A stretch of DNA of 53,808 bases from a bacterium (GCA_021778415.1 JAJYCL010000021.1:1-53808), one strand, 5' to 3'. Positions 25,925-36,043 are shown, counted from the first letter of the stretch. Program-made: numbers and translations. The notes: generated from the letters alone by a model not told the origin.

Positions 25925-26661
25925 GCGATCAGATCGTTAAGCCGTATGGCGACACGATGAACGACGGACGCGTGCAGATGTCGTTTACGCTACCGATTTC
26001 CTGGAGCGAAGCCGCCGATGAAGCTGCCCGTCAACTCGTTGCGAAAATGGGTTTCGAGGAAGTGCAGGTCGTTGAAGGCCGCGCCATCGCCAGTGGCTTT
26101 TCGTTTTTTGTCGTCTACGCCTCGACGCCGCATGGGATCGATGCGGCGGCTATCAAAGCGCCATCGGCCAAGGCCCATGCGATGTCGATGGACGATGTCG
26201 ATGCCTTCGTGCGCGAACGCATCGGTCGCAAAGTGCGCGTCGCCGGTGCGTGCATCGGCACCGACGCGCATACCGTCGGCATCGATGCCATCCTGAACAT
26301 GAAGGGCTATAAAGGCGATTACGGCCTGGAGCGTTATGGCATGTTCGAGACGATGAACTTGGGCAGTCAGATCGCCGTCGAGGAATTTGTCCGCATCGCG
26401 CGCGATCGGGAGTTGGATGCGCTGTTGGCCTCGCAGGTCGTAACGCAAAAAGGCAGCGACATCAAAAATTTCACCGCCCTTGCCGAGTTGCTCGAGGCCG
26501 AGGGGCTTCGAGAGAAGGTCGTCCTCATCTGCGGCGGCCCACGTGTGACCAACCTCATGGCCAGCGAGCTTGGGTATGATGCCGGTTTTGGCCGAGGCAC
26601 GCTTCCGAGCGAAGTCGCAGCATTCATCGCAACGTCGATGGAAAAACGTGGCCTTCGCTAG
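25921..26661 (+). CDS. kamE: D-lysine 5,6-aminomutase beta subunit (cobalamin-binding)
   Basis: A 246-residue small subunit. The B12-binding motif Asp-x-His-x-x-Gly appears as GTDAHTVG, with His117 as the probable lower ligand of cobalt. NMKGYKGDYGLERYGMFE follows, in the region that in the known enzyme supplies the PLP lysine. The Rossmann part continues to CGGPRVTNLMASELGYDAGFGRGTLPSEVA, and the N-terminal dimerisation domain begins KPYGDTMNDGRVQMSFTLP. Together with KamD it would form the active enzyme. The genes overlap by 4 bp. Confidence 0.92.
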   Translation: MSDQIVKPYGDTMNDGRVQMSFTLPISWSEAADEAARQLVAKMGFEEVQVVEGRAIASGFSFFVVYASTPHGIDAAAIKAPSAKAHAMSMDDVDAFVRERIGRKVRVAGACIGTDAHTVGIDAILNMKGYKGDYGLERYGMFETMNLGSQIAVEEFVRIARDRELDALLASQVVTQKGSDIKNFTALAELLEAEGLREKVVLICGGPRVTNLMASELGYDAGFGRGTLPSEVAAFIATSMEKRGLR

Positions 26662-26717
26662 GGAATTGGCATCCGGTTTAGCATGGCCGGGGCGCCCGTC
26701 CGTCGTAAGGTAGCCGC

Positions 26718-27395
26718 ATGGCAATCGGGGATCTCATTGGGTGGTTCACCGGCAAGGAAGCGAATCGCCGGAAGTATCCACGCAAACGTAAACCCTATCG
26801 CGCCTCGATTTCGTACGATGCCGGGCTCACGCAAAAGCCGGCGATCGGTCTCGATATCTCAGGTGGCGGCTTATGTTTGCTTTTGCCCGATCCCGCCGCC
26901 AAAGAAGAATTCGAAGTGCGCGCATCAATCGAGGAACGCACCATTCGTATGCGCGCAAAATATGTCTGGCAAGATTCCGTCACGCATCAAGGCAAGTCGG
27001 CATTTCGCTACGGCATGCGCTTTACCGGAATTTCGGCCGACGATTGGGATGCGATCGTTCGCTATGCCAACGATAAGCCGGTGACTGAAGCAAATAAAGC
27101 GCAGGAAGAACTCGTCACGATTCGCATGACGCCCGATGATGCCAATCGGCTCATCCCGAAGAATCTTCAAGATCGATTGCTGATCATGCTTGTCGAGCGG
27201 CGCCGTCTCGCGCCGGTCACGCCCAGCGTCACCCCGCTTGTGCAGTATTTCTATTCCGGCGTCGTGCGCCATCAAGGCAAGCCGATGCATCGCCTGACAA
27301 TCCAATCCAAAGTGGTCGGTCCGGAGGGCGCGGAGCTCTATGAAACGCGCTTTGTGTTTGATGATACGGGCGAAACCGTCCAAATGCTTAACTAG
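26718..27395 (+). CDS. PilZ-domain (c-di-GMP-binding) protein
   Basis: A 225-residue protein whose N-terminal half is a PilZ domain. The arginine motif RKYPRKRKPYRAS and the downstream DISGGGLCL (Asp-x-Ser-x-x-Gly) together bind cyclic di-GMP in the family; FRYGMRFTGI closes the domain. The C-terminal half (about 120-225) is not recognised. TAAGGT lies 6 bases before the ATG with no clear ribosome site. The gene ends in a long palindrome. It may couple c-di-GMP to surface behaviour or glycan production; this is inference. Confidence 0.82.
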   Translation: MAIGDLIGWFTGKEANRRKYPRKRKPYRASISYDAGLTQKPAIGLDISGGGLCLLLPDPAAKEEFEVRASIEERTIRMRAKYVWQDSVTHQGKSAFRYGMRFTGISADDWDAIVRYANDKPVTEANKAQEELVTIRMTPDDANRLIPKNLQDRLLIMLVERRRLAPVTPSVTPLVQYFYSGVVRHQGKPMHRLTIQSKVVGPEGAELYETRFVFDDTGETVQMLN

Positions 27396-27500
27396 CTCGC
27401 GGCCCTGCTTTCGCCCAGCTCTTCGTTGCCTCGGGCCTCGTGTACTTGAGTACACTTCGGCCGTCGGCGCCTCAATCTGGACGAAATCAGAGCCGCGAGC
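27395..27500. repeat. Long imperfect palindrome between PilZ and gmd genes
   Basis: A 106-bp inverted repeat beginning at the PilZ stop codon. The outer 9-bp arms GCTCGCGGC / GCCGCGAGC are perfect. The next 14 bases (CTGCTTTCGCCCAG against CTGGACGAAATCAG) pair at 12 positions. The centre is GTGTAC-TTGA-GTACAC. It could be a strong hairpin terminator or a mobile palindromic element. No T-run follows directly. Confidence 0.75.
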
Positions 27501-27534
27501 GACTGACTGCCTGGTGGTGGTTTTTCTTCTTTGA

Positions 27535-28512
<978 letters not shown>

Positions 28513-28513
28513 A

Positions 28514-29458
28514 ATGCGCGTTCTCGTAACGGGCGCGAGCGGTTTTGTCGGCCGACACGTGTGTGCATCGCTCGTCTCCGCGGGTGCAGACGTGGTACGT
28601 TGCGGCGGTCCGCATGACGGTCCCGAATTTGTTCCCGTCGATCTGCGCGATGGCGCGTCGCTTCGCGGAGCCCTTGAAATCGCCATTCCGGACGTTGTCG
28701 TTCATCTGGCGGGCCAAGCTTCGGGAGCGGCTGCGCTGGTGAATCCCGACGAAACGCTTGATCTCAATGTTATGGGAACGCAGCGTTTGCTCAGCGCAAT
28801 ACGCGTTGCGCTTCCCCAGAAACGCATTCGCTTCGTTTTTGCGTCGACGGCCGAAGTCTATGGAGCGCGTACTCCGGAAGAGATGCCGCTTTCCGAATCG
28901 CTTGCCCTCGCACCAAATAATCCTTATGGTGCCAGTAAGGCCGCTGCGGAAATGCTTGTGCATGCACACGCATCCGTGATCGACCCACGTATTGTGCGAT
29001 TCTTTAACCTTATTGGCCCCGGGCAGGATGATCGTTTCGTCGTCGGTCGTTTCGCAGCGAAACTCGCTGCGATTGCGCAAGGTGCTCCCGCGTATCTTGG
29101 TGTCGGGAATCTCGATGTCGCGCGCGATTTTCTCGATGTGCGTGATGCTGCGGACGCGCTCTGCGCGTTGGTATTGGCCGATGAGACGCCACGAGTGCTG
29201 AATATTTGCAGCGGCGAAGCGACGCGAATTCGCATGGTGCTCGGTGAATTAATTCGTGCGGCTCACGTTCCCGTCGAGGTGCGCGAAGATCCGTCGCTCG
29301 TGCGAGGGGTCGATACGCCGCTCGTCGTCGGCGATCCGGCGCGTCTACATGCAACACTCTCGTGGCGTCCTCGATTCACGCTTCGCGCTTCATTGCGCGA
29401 TGCGTATACCGCCGCCCGCACGGATATCGGGCCCGGTACGGCGAAGGCGGACGCATAA
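28514..29458 (+). CDS. rmd: NAD-dependent epimerase/dehydratase, probable GDP-6-deoxy-D-mannose reductase
   Basis: A 314-residue extended SDR with VLVTGASGFVGRHV at the start, FASTAEVYG and catalytic YGASK (NNPYGASKAAAE). RFFNLIGPGQDDRFVVGRF is typical of the Rmd group, which reduces the 4-keto product of Gmd to GDP-D-rhamnose. It begins one base after the gmd stop, supporting this role. A GDP-fucose synthase or other 4-reductase is possible but less likely, since the GER/fucose synthase motifs are absent. It shares one base with the downstream methyltransferase gene. Confidence 0.78.
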   Translation: MRVLVTGASGFVGRHVCASLVSAGADVVRCGGPHDGPEFVPVDLRDGASLRGALEIAIPDVVVHLAGQASGAAALVNPDETLDLNVMGTQRLLSAIRVALPQKRIRFVFASTAEVYGARTPEEMPLSESLALAPNNPYGASKAAAEMLVHAHASVIDPRIVRFFNLIGPGQDDRFVVGRFAAKLAAIAQGAPAYLGVGNLDVARDFLDVRDAADALCALVLADETPRVLNICSGEATRIRMVLGELIRAAHVPVEVREDPSLVRGVDTPLVVGDPARLHATLSWRPRFTLRASLRDAYTAARTDIGPGTAKADA

Positions 29459-30054
29459 TGGATTTTCTCGACGATGATATGCGCGCACTCATTTTTAAGA
29501 ATCGCGGAGCTCTCCTTGCTCTCCCGGCTGCCGTTTTAGCTGCAGCGGGGAAGCCTAGTGCATTTAGCATTGCCGTAGGATTGCCGCTCGCGCTCGCCGG
29601 TGAACTCGTGCGCTGCTGGGCCGTCGGCTATTCCGGAACGACGACACGTGGCGATGAAGTCGAAGCGCCGGAGCTTGTCACTGCGGGCCCCTATGCCTAT
29701 GTCCGCAATCCGCTGTATGTCGGGAATTTCCTTACCGCGCTCGGTTTTGCTATTGCTTTTACGGGAAAAAATTCGTTGGGCGCGCGCACGGCCTTAGTCG
29801 GCGGCTCGCTGGCGACCATGCTCGCCGTCTACGCCGCGATCGTTCCGCACGAGGAACAGTTTTTGCGAGCGCAATTCGGTGACGCGTTCGATCACTATTG
29901 CGACGATGTCCCGCGGATCATCCCCCAACTTGAGCCCGCGCCGATTGCCCATGGCACATGGAAGCCGGAAGTCATAAAAGACGCGGAAAGTCGCACCTTT
30001 GCGACGTTTGGCGCGATGCTCGCTCTCCTCGCGCTCAAAGCGCTCAAGGCATAG
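29458..30054 (+). CDS. Isoprenylcysteine carboxyl methyltransferase-family membrane protein
   Basis: A 198-residue integral membrane methyltransferase of the ICMT/phospholipid methyltransferase type. The C-terminal SAM-binding motif is present: TAGPYAYVRNPLYVGNFL, then HEEQFLRAQFGDAFDHYCDDVPR. Membrane segments are at about 15-35, 40-60, 90-110 and 120-140. I choose the ATG at 29458, overlapping the stop of the upstream gene by one base, over an in-frame upstream start inside it. In bacteria such proteins methylate lipids or small molecules; the substrate is unknown. Confidence 0.8.
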   Translation: MDFLDDDMRALIFKNRGALLALPAAVLAAAGKPSAFSIAVGLPLALAGELVRCWAVGYSGTTTRGDEVEAPELVTAGPYAYVRNPLYVGNFLTALGFAIAFTGKNSLGARTALVGGSLATMLAVYAAIVPHEEQFLRAQFGDAFDHYCDDVPRIIPQLEPAPIAHGTWKPEVIKDAESRTFATFGAMLALLALKALKA

Positions 30055-30089
30055 GGCCGCTGCCTCGCCCAAGCGAAGGTTTCCGGGCT

Positions 30090-31433
30090 ATGGCTAATTT
30101 CGATTCAAAAACCGTCGTTCTTTCGCTTGCTCGTACGCCGTTTGGGCGATTGGGCGGCGGCCTTTCGCCGCTCCCTGCCCCAACGCTCGGTGCGGCCGCG
30201 TTAACCGCTGCAATTGCGCGTGCCAACATCGATCCCAGTGAGATCGAACACGTTGTTTTCGGCGAAGTCTTACAAGCCGGTGTCGGGCAAAATCCGGCAC
30301 GTCAAGTGCTCTTCCAATCCGGCCTGGCGAAAACGTCAACGGCCGAGACGCTCAATAAAGTCTGTGCGTCGGGTATGCTCTCCGTTGCAACGGCGATGCG
30401 CCTGATTAACGCGGGTGCCAATCGCGTCGTTGCCGCCGGCGGCATGGAATCGATGTCGAATGCACCGTATCTGTTGGCGCAAGCGCGCAATGGTTATCGA
30501 TTCGGCGATGGTACGCTTATCGATGCGATGATTCGCGACGGCCTATGGGATCAGTACTTTCCGATGACGATGGCGTCGCAGGGAAGCAAAGTCGCCAATG
30601 AATTCGGGATGACGCGCGAAGAACAAGATGCCTTTGCCGTAGAGAGTCATCGTCGCACGCATGCCGCGCACGAGAGCGGCCATTTCGCCGATGAAATCGT
30701 CGGCATTCGCGTCGCAACCAAAGCCAAAGGCAAAATCGTCGTCAAGGAACTGCCAGCCGTTGCTCAACCACGCATTCCGGTGGCCGCCGGTGGCGGTAGC
30801 TCGATCTGGGCGCATGAACCATCTGCAGAATTCACCTTGAATTTCGCCAAGTACGGTCCGTTCATCACCGGTGATGCACCGTTTGCGCTCGTTGATCGCG
30901 ACGAATCCGTTCGCGCCGACACTTCGATGGAATCGCTTGGCAAACTCAAGAGTCTGGAAGCGGGCGGAACGATTACCGCCGGCAATGCTCCGGGCGTGAA
31001 CGACGGGGCGGCAGCCCTTGTGCTCGCCGATGAAGCGTACGCTCGTGAACACGGCCACACCGCCATTGCGCACATTCTGGATCACGCAACGGTCGGTTGG
31101 GATGCGCCGTACATTTGCTTAACGCCGGCGATGGCTGCGCAAACGTTGCTCGAACGCCACGGTCTGCGCGGAAGCGATATCGCGGTGTGGGAAATCAACG
31201 AGGCGTTCTCCGCCGTTGCAATCACCTCGGCGCGCCGCCTCGGACTTGATCCGGCGGCGATCAATCTTCACGGCGGTGCGGTGGCGATGGGGCATCCGAT
31301 CGGAGCGTCCGGTGCGCGCATTATCGGTGCCGTTATCAACGGGTTACGCAAACGCGGCGGCGGTCTCGGTATCGCGAGTATTTGCTCGGGCGGCGGCCAA
31401 GGTGACGCAGTTCTTATTCGAGTCGGAGACTAG
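30090..31433 (+). CDS. Acetyl-CoA acetyltransferase (thiolase)
   Basis: A 447-residue thiolase that condenses two acetyl-CoA or cleaves 3-ketoacyl-CoA. The nucleophile is Cys92 (LNKVCASGM). NEAFSAVA, GGAVAMGHPIGASGAR and the terminal CSGGGQGDAV carry the other catalytic residues. The protein is about 50 residues longer than the usual 390-400. The excess lies between KELPAV (about 220) and DESVRADTSMESL (about 271), an insertion not seen in standard thiolases. It is followed by a hydroxyacyl-CoA dehydrogenase and an acyl-CoA dehydrogenase gene with 3-bp gaps. The start at 30090 gives MANFDSKTVVLSLARTP; the longer frame overprints the upstream gene. Confidence 0.9.
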   Translation: MANFDSKTVVLSLARTPFGRLGGGLSPLPAPTLGAAALTAAIARANIDPSEIEHVVFGEVLQAGVGQNPARQVLFQSGLAKTSTAETLNKVCASGMLSVATAMRLINAGANRVVAAGGMESMSNAPYLLAQARNGYRFGDGTLIDAMIRDGLWDQYFPMTMASQGSKVANEFGMTREEQDAFAVESHRRTHAAHESGHFADEIVGIRVATKAKGKIVVKELPAVAQPRIPVAAGGGSSIWAHEPSAEFTLNFAKYGPFITGDAPFALVDRDESVRADTSMESLGKLKSLEAGGTITAGNAPGVNDGAAALVLADEAYAREHGHTAIAHILDHATVGWDAPYICLTPAMAAQTLLERHGLRGSDIAVWEINEAFSAVAITSARRLGLDPAAINLHGGAVAMGHPIGASGARIIGAVINGLRKRGGGLGIASICSGGGQGDAVLIRVGD

Positions 31434-31436
31434 ATA

Positions 31437-32279
31437 ATGCGTATAGCAGTCATCGGCGCCGGACAAATGGGTTCCGGCATCGCGCAAGTGGCGGCGCAAA
31501 GCGGCCACGATGTGCTACTGCACGATCGCGGCCTCGAGTACATTCAACGCGGCATCGCGGGCATTACCAAAAATCTTGATCGTGATGTTGAAAAGGGTCG
31601 TAAAACCGCCGAGCAACGCTCGGCGGTTCTCGCACGTATCCATCCGCAAATCGCCATCGAGAAACTCGATGTTGGGCTCGCGATTGAAGCCGCGAGTGAA
31701 CATCTGCAAACGAAGCTTGCTCTCTTTGCGACCCTTGATGCGCAAACGCCCAGCGAGGCGATTTTGGCTTCGAACACGTCGTCGATTTCAATTACCAAGT
31801 TGGCTGCCGCGACGACGCGCCCCGAGCGTTTCATCGGGATGCACTTTATGAATCCCGTTCCGGTCATGGCGCTCGTTGAGATTATTCGCGGTATCGCAAC
31901 GTCGCAAGCGACCTACGATTTTACGGAGTCGCTAGCTCGCGAAATGGGCAAGACGCCGGTCGAAGTTCGAGATTTTCCGGGTTTCGTTTCGAATCGCGTC
32001 TTGATGCCGATGATTAACGAAGCGATCTACGCGTTGTATGAGGGCGTTGGATCGGTTGAGTCGATCGATACCGTGATGAAACTCGGGATGAACCATCCTA
32101 TGGGGCCGCTGACGTTAGCGGATTTTATTGGTCTGGATACGTGTCTTGCCATCATGGATGTGCTGCACGAAGGCTTTGGCGATTCAAAATATCGGCCGTG
32201 TCCGCTTCTCAAGCAATATGTTGCAGCAGGTTGGCTCGGCAAAAAAACCGGCCGAGGCTTCTATACCTACGGAAAGTAA
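31437..32279 (+). CDS. hbd: 3-hydroxybutyryl-CoA dehydrogenase
   Basis: A 280-residue NAD-dependent 3-hydroxyacyl-CoA dehydrogenase, short form without an enoyl-CoA hydratase domain. [21 protein letters not shown] is the Rossmann motif. [18 protein letters not shown] contains the catalytic His. [18 protein letters not shown] and the C-terminal [18 protein letters not shown] are signatures of Hbd/PaaH. It is centred in a thiolase, dehydrogenase and acyl-CoA dehydrogenase operon and would interconvert acetoacetyl-CoA and 3-hydroxybutyryl-CoA. No crotonase gene is adjacent. Confidence 0.92.
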   Translation: MRIAVIGAGQMGSGIAQVAAQSGHDVLLHDRGLEYIQRGIAGITKNLDRDVEKGRKTAEQRSAVLARIHPQIAIEKLDVGLAIEAASEHLQTKLALFATLDAQTPSEAILASNTSSISITKLAAATTRPERFIGMHFMNPVPVMALVEIIRGIATSQATYDFTESLAREMGKTPVEVRDFPGFVSNRVLMPMINEAIYALYEGVGSVESIDTVMKLGMNHPMGPLTLADFIGLDTCLAIMDVLHEGFGDSKYRPCPLLKQYVAAGWLGKKTGRGFYTYGK

Positions 32280-32282
32280 CGC

Positions 32283-33443
32283 ATGAGTGATGCCAACGCA
32301 CGCACGCAGTTCGAGCTTACCGACGAACAGCGTGCCATCGCCGCCCTCGCCGCAGATATCGCACAACGTGAGATCGCTCCGAAAATCTCGCAGTGGGATC
32401 GGGAGCACACGTTCCCGCGCGATCTGTATGCCGTCCTTAACGATGCGGGCCTTATGGGGATCATTGTTCCCGAGGAGTACGGTGGCGTTGGCGCCGACTA
32501 TGTTTCCTATGCGTTGGCGATAGAAGAGCTTGCACGTGTCGATGCGGGCACGGCGGTGACGGTTTCGGTGCATTTAATGATTTGCTCGGCGATCGCAAAA
32601 CTCGGGACGCCCGAACAAAAAGAGCGATGGTTGCCGGCGTTGGCGAGTCGGAATTCCATCGCCGCCTTTGCCTTGACGGAACCGGATGCCGGATCGGATG
32701 CCGCATCCATTCGATCGCACGCGCGTCGAACAGCGGAAGGCTATCTTCTTAATGGTCGCAAGCAATGGTGCACGAACGGCAGCGTTGCCGCGTTGACGAT
32801 GGCGATGTTTCGCACGGGAAGTTCGGGCCCCAAAGGCGTGAGCGCGTTTTTGGTTGATAACGCGAGTGCAGGGCTATCGGTGGAACGCATTACTGAAAAG
32901 CTTGGTATTCATACGTCGAATACTTGCGATCTTGCGTTTGATAATGTGACTGTGCCGACGGATGCGATGTTGGCGCACGAAGGAGATGGATTCGGCAGTG
33001 CGATGACGGCACTTGCCTCAGGTCGTATCGGAATCGCGGCGCAAGCAACCGGAATTCTTGCCGCGTGTTTAGACGCCAGTGTGAAATTTGCGAAGGAGCG
33101 ATATGCTTTCGGCCAGCCGATTGGTTCGTTCGAAGGCGTCTCGTTTAAGATCGCTCAGATGTCGACGGATTTAGACGCAGCACGATTACTTGTGTATCGA
33201 GCGGCGGCCTTGGCCGACGCCGGGCGACCGTTTGTTACGGAAGCAAGTAAGGCAAAGCTTTTCGCTTCGACGGCCGCTCGCAAACACGCAGCCGAAGCGT
33301 TGCAAATTCACGGCGGATACGGATACACCACCGAATTTCCCGTCGAACGGTATTATCGCGACGCAAAAATCACCGAGATCTACGAAGGCACATCGGAAGT
33401 GCAACAAATCATCATCTCCCGCGCCCTCCTCGGCAAAATGTAA
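32283..33443 (+). CDS. Acyl-CoA dehydrogenase (short-chain/butyryl type)
   Basis: A 386-residue FAD enzyme. Motifs: FALTEPDAGSDAAS (FAD and substrate binding), GRKQWCTNGSVA, ERYAFGQPIGSFEGVSFKIA, QIHGGYGYTTEFPVERYYRDAKI, and the catalytic Glu368 in YEGTSEVQ. The placement matches short-chain acyl-CoA dehydrogenases. No etfAB genes are present in the window. It is the last gene of the run; a 400-bp gap with REP-like repeats follows. Confidence 0.92.
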   Translation: MSDANARTQFELTDEQRAIAALAADIAQREIAPKISQWDREHTFPRDLYAVLNDAGLMGIIVPEEYGGVGADYVSYALAIEELARVDAGTAVTVSVHLMICSAIAKLGTPEQKERWLPALASRNSIAAFALTEPDAGSDAASIRSHARRTAEGYLLNGRKQWCTNGSVAALTMAMFRTGSSGPKGVSAFLVDNASAGLSVERITEKLGIHTSNTCDLAFDNVTVPTDAMLAHEGDGFGSAMTALASGRIGIAAQATGILAACLDASVKFAKERYAFGQPIGSFEGVSFKIAQMSTDLDAARLLVYRAAALADAGRPFVTEASKAKLFASTAARKHAAEALQIHGGYGYTTEFPVERYYRDAKITEIYEGTSEVQQIIISRALLGKM

Positions 33444-33475
33444 CCCAGATCGCGCCCGTCACCCGGTGACTCGCG

Positions 33476-33732
33476 CCCTTCGAGACGCACGCTTCGCGTG
33501 CTCCTCAGGGTGACAAAGTTCTGTCATGCTCCAGGAGCGATGCGTAGCTACTGTCATGCTGAGGAGCGATGCGTAGCATCGCGTCTCGAAGCATCATCAC
33601 AACGGAGCACGCGTCAGCGTGCAACATTTCCAGGCGGCCCTTCGAGACGCGCACTTCGTGCGCTCCTCAGGGTGACAAGCTCGTATCTGTTGGCCCTTCG
33701 AGACGCATGTTTTGCGTGCTCCTCAGGGTGAC
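33476..33732. repeat. Cluster of REP-like palindromic repeats (locus 1)
   Basis: Four whole elements and one fragment of a palindromic repeat occupy the 398-bp gap between the acyl-CoA dehydrogenase gene and sucC. Direct copies are at 33476-33514, 33638-33676 and 33694-33732, each starting CCCTTCGAGACGC and ending CTCCTCAGGGTGAC. A reverse copy is at 33553-33595, with a damaged one at 33521-33550. The inner stem differs among copies but stays self-complementary. A small hairpin at 33607-33622 is shared with locus 2. The remaining 110 bp before sucC shows no clear gene. Confidence 0.88.
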
Positions 33733-33841
33733 GATTAGATCGCATGTCGGCGGTCTAGGGGGCATGATGTGGGCTTTGCAGAAGGTTCGGTCATGCCGTG
33801 ATCTGCGGCAGTTCACTTCATAATAAACGGAGCGCCTAACG

Positions 33842-35008
33842 ATGAACCTGATGGAATTTCAGGGAAAAGAACTTTTTGCGCGCGTCGGCATCCCTGTGCC
33901 GCGTTCGCAACACTGCCATACGCCCGATGAAGCGGCGTCTTTTGTCGCAAAGAATCCTGGCAAATGGGTCGTTAAGGCGCAAGTGCTTATGGGTGGTCGC
34001 GGCAAAGCCGGAAAGATTAAGTTTGCAACGACGGCTGACGAAGCGCGGGCAGTAACGGCGGAGATTATGGCGACGCCGATGCCGCCGAATCGTCAGAACC
34101 CAAATGGCGAACCGATCCATTCAGTGCTCGTTGAGGAATGTCTGGAGATCGATAAGGAAGCATACTGCGCAATTACGATCGATCGCACGAGCAAAAAACC
34201 GGTCGTTATGGTTTCGCGTTTCGGCGGCATGGATATCGAAGAAGTCTCCGAGAAACATCCGGAGTCGATTGCCAAGAAGGCCATTGATACGGCAGCCGGC
34301 TTTTGGCCCTTTGCCGGTCGCGAACTCGCGTTTGCATCGGAGCTCGATGCCGGTTTTCGCAAGCAGCTACCGGCTATCGTCGGCGGCATCTATGATTTAT
34401 TTTTTCGTTACGGCGCGAAGCTCGTTGAAATCAATCCGCTCGCCCTCACTAAAGATGGGCGAGTGATCGCATCGGATGCCAAGGTCGAACTTGACGATGA
34501 CGGTCTTTACAAAAACAAAGAGTTTGCCGAATGGCAAAAAGCGCTCCCACTCGATGAAGATGAATCGCTAGCGACCGCTTCAGGTCTCGGCATTCGTAAT
34601 TTTCGTCGATTCCCGGGAACGGTTGGAACGATGGCTAACGGTGCCGGCCTTGCGATGGCGACGATGGATGCCGTTAAAAATGCCAATGGTGAAATCGCAA
34701 ACTTTCTCGACGTCGGCGGCGGTGCAAATGCCGAACGCGTTCGGAAGTGTTACGAGTTGGTGGTCAATCACACAAATGCAAAAGTATTTTTTGTGAACAT
34801 CTTTGGTGGGATCACCCGTGGCGACGAAGTTGCCAAGGGCATCGTGGAAGCGTTGAACACGACAACGTCGCGAAAGATCCCGTTAGTCATTCGCTTGACG
34901 GGAACGAACGAAGAAGAAGGTCGTCGCATTCTTACGCAAGCCGGGATGACAACGGTTGCAACGATGGATGAGGGCGCAGCGCGCGCCGTCGAATTGGCGA
35001 AAGCATAA
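33842..35008 (+). CDS. sucC: Succinyl-CoA synthetase (ADP-forming) beta subunit
   Basis: A 388-residue ATP-grasp beta subunit of the TCA-cycle enzyme. [20 protein letters not shown] is the usual start. [14 protein letters not shown], the metal and nucleotide residues in [25 protein letters not shown], and [14 protein letters not shown] with [14 protein letters not shown] in the C-terminal domain are all present. GGAG lies about 10 bases before the ATG. sucD follows after 14 bp. The enzyme makes ATP or GTP from succinyl-CoA in the cytoplasm. Confidence 0.95.
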   Translation: MNLMEFQGKELFARVGIPVPRSQHCHTPDEAASFVAKNPGKWVVKAQVLMGGRGKAGKIKFATTADEARAVTAEIMATPMPPNRQNPNGEPIHSVLVEECLEIDKEAYCAITIDRTSKKPVVMVSRFGGMDIEEVSEKHPESIAKKAIDTAAGFWPFAGRELAFASELDAGFRKQLPAIVGGIYDLFFRYGAKLVEINPLALTKDGRVIASDAKVELDDDGLYKNKEFAEWQKALPLDEDESLATASGLGIRNFRRFPGTVGTMANGAGLAMATMDAVKNANGEIANFLDVGGGANAERVRKCYELVVNHTNAKVFFVNIFGGITRGDEVAKGIVEALNTTTSRKIPLVIRLTGTNEEEGRRILTQAGMTTVATMDEGAARAVELAKA

Positions 35009-35022
35009 GGGGCGCAGAAGCA

Positions 35023-35901
35023 ATGTCAATCTATCTCGATAAAAACAGCAAAGTCATCGTACAGGGCATCACCGGTGGTGAGGGCTCCTATCACACCGCG
35101 CGTATGTTGAGTTACGGCACCAACGTGGTCGGTGGTGTTACGCCGGGCAAAGGCGGGCAAAAAAGCGAACACGGATTGCCCGTTTTCGATACGGTCAAAC
35201 AAGCCGTCGAGGCGACCGGTGCGACGCATACCTGCATCTTCGTTCCGCCGCCATTCGCAGCGGATGCACTTTTCGAAGCGCACGATGCCGGAATCACGCT
35301 GGCCGTTTGCATTACCGAAGGTCTGCCGGTGCATGATGTCTTGCGCGTCGTCGGCGCCACGCCGGGTATGCAAATCATCGGACCGAATTGCCCTGGGCTC
35401 ATTTCGCCGGGCAAAGCGACCATCGGCATTATGCCGGGGCATATCTTCAAAGAAGGCAACATCGGCGTCATCTCGCGCTCCGGGACGCTGACGTATGAAG
35501 TGGTCGATTTGCTGACGCGATCGGGCTTCGGCCAGTCAACGTGCGTCGGTATCGGCGGCGATCCGATTATCGGCACGGTGTTCGTCGACTGCTTGCGCGC
35601 TTTTGCTAACGATGCGCAGACAGAAGCGATCGTTCTCTGCGGCGAAATCGGCGGCAGCGACGAAGAAGATGCGGCCGCCTTCATTAAAGAGCACCTGGCT
35701 GGAAAACCGGTCATTGCATTCATCGGCGGGCGCAACGCTCCACCCGGAAAATCGCTCGGTCACGCCGGAGCGATTATCTCGGGAAACTTTGGAACGGCCC
35801 AATCCAAGATCGCGGCCTTTCAGGCGGCCGGGGTCCCGGTGGCCGACCGTCCAAGCGAGGTCCCTCGCTTGCTTGCCCAGCGCCTCGGTGTGACGGTCTA
35901 G
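35023..35901 (+). CDS. sucD: Succinyl-CoA synthetase alpha subunit
   Basis: A 292-residue alpha subunit with the N-terminal CoA-binding Rossmann fold ([20 protein letters not shown]) and the central [37 protein letters not shown] follows, and the phosphohistidine loop is in [17 protein letters not shown]. It is 14 bp downstream of sucC with the same strand, and a strong terminator ends the pair. Length is normal. Confidence 0.95.
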   Translation: MSIYLDKNSKVIVQGITGGEGSYHTARMLSYGTNVVGGVTPGKGGQKSEHGLPVFDTVKQAVEATGATHTCIFVPPPFAADALFEAHDAGITLAVCITEGLPVHDVLRVVGATPGMQIIGPNCPGLISPGKATIGIMPGHIFKEGNIGVISRSGTLTYEVVDLLTRSGFGQSTCVGIGGDPIIGTVFVDCLRAFANDAQTEAIVLCGEIGGSDEEDAAAFIKEHLAGKPVIAFIGGRNAPPGKSLGHAGAIISGNFGTAQSKIAAFQAAGVPVADRPSEVPRLLAQRLGVTV

Positions 35902-35924
35902 CTCCCGACCGGGCCAAAAACTGT

Positions 35925-35957
35925 CAGGGTCGCCCTCTTGGGCGGCCCTGTTTTTTT
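35925..35957 (+). terminator. Rho-independent terminator of sucCD
   Basis: Ten-base-pair stem (CAGGGTCGCC with GGCGGCCCTG, one G-T pair), a six-base loop and a run of seven T immediately after, 24 bp downstream of the sucD stop. Confidence 0.9.
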
Positions 35958-36015
35958 AATCTTTCATAAAGGAACCGACGTTCGTCGGAAGAATCGCACA
36001 GGGACGTCTCAGTTA

Positions 36016-36043
36016 CTCACCCGGGCCATGCGGCCTCGGTGAG
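36016..36043 (+). other. Stem-loop in leader of TonB-dependent receptor gene
   Basis: CTCACC pairs with GGTGAG, and an inner GGCC/GGCC stem closes an ATGC loop, 40 bp upstream of the receptor ATG. A smaller hairpin CCGAC-GTTC-GTCGG lies at 35975-35988. I see no known riboswitch consensus (no cobalamin box). It might stabilise the mRNA. Confidence 0.45.
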
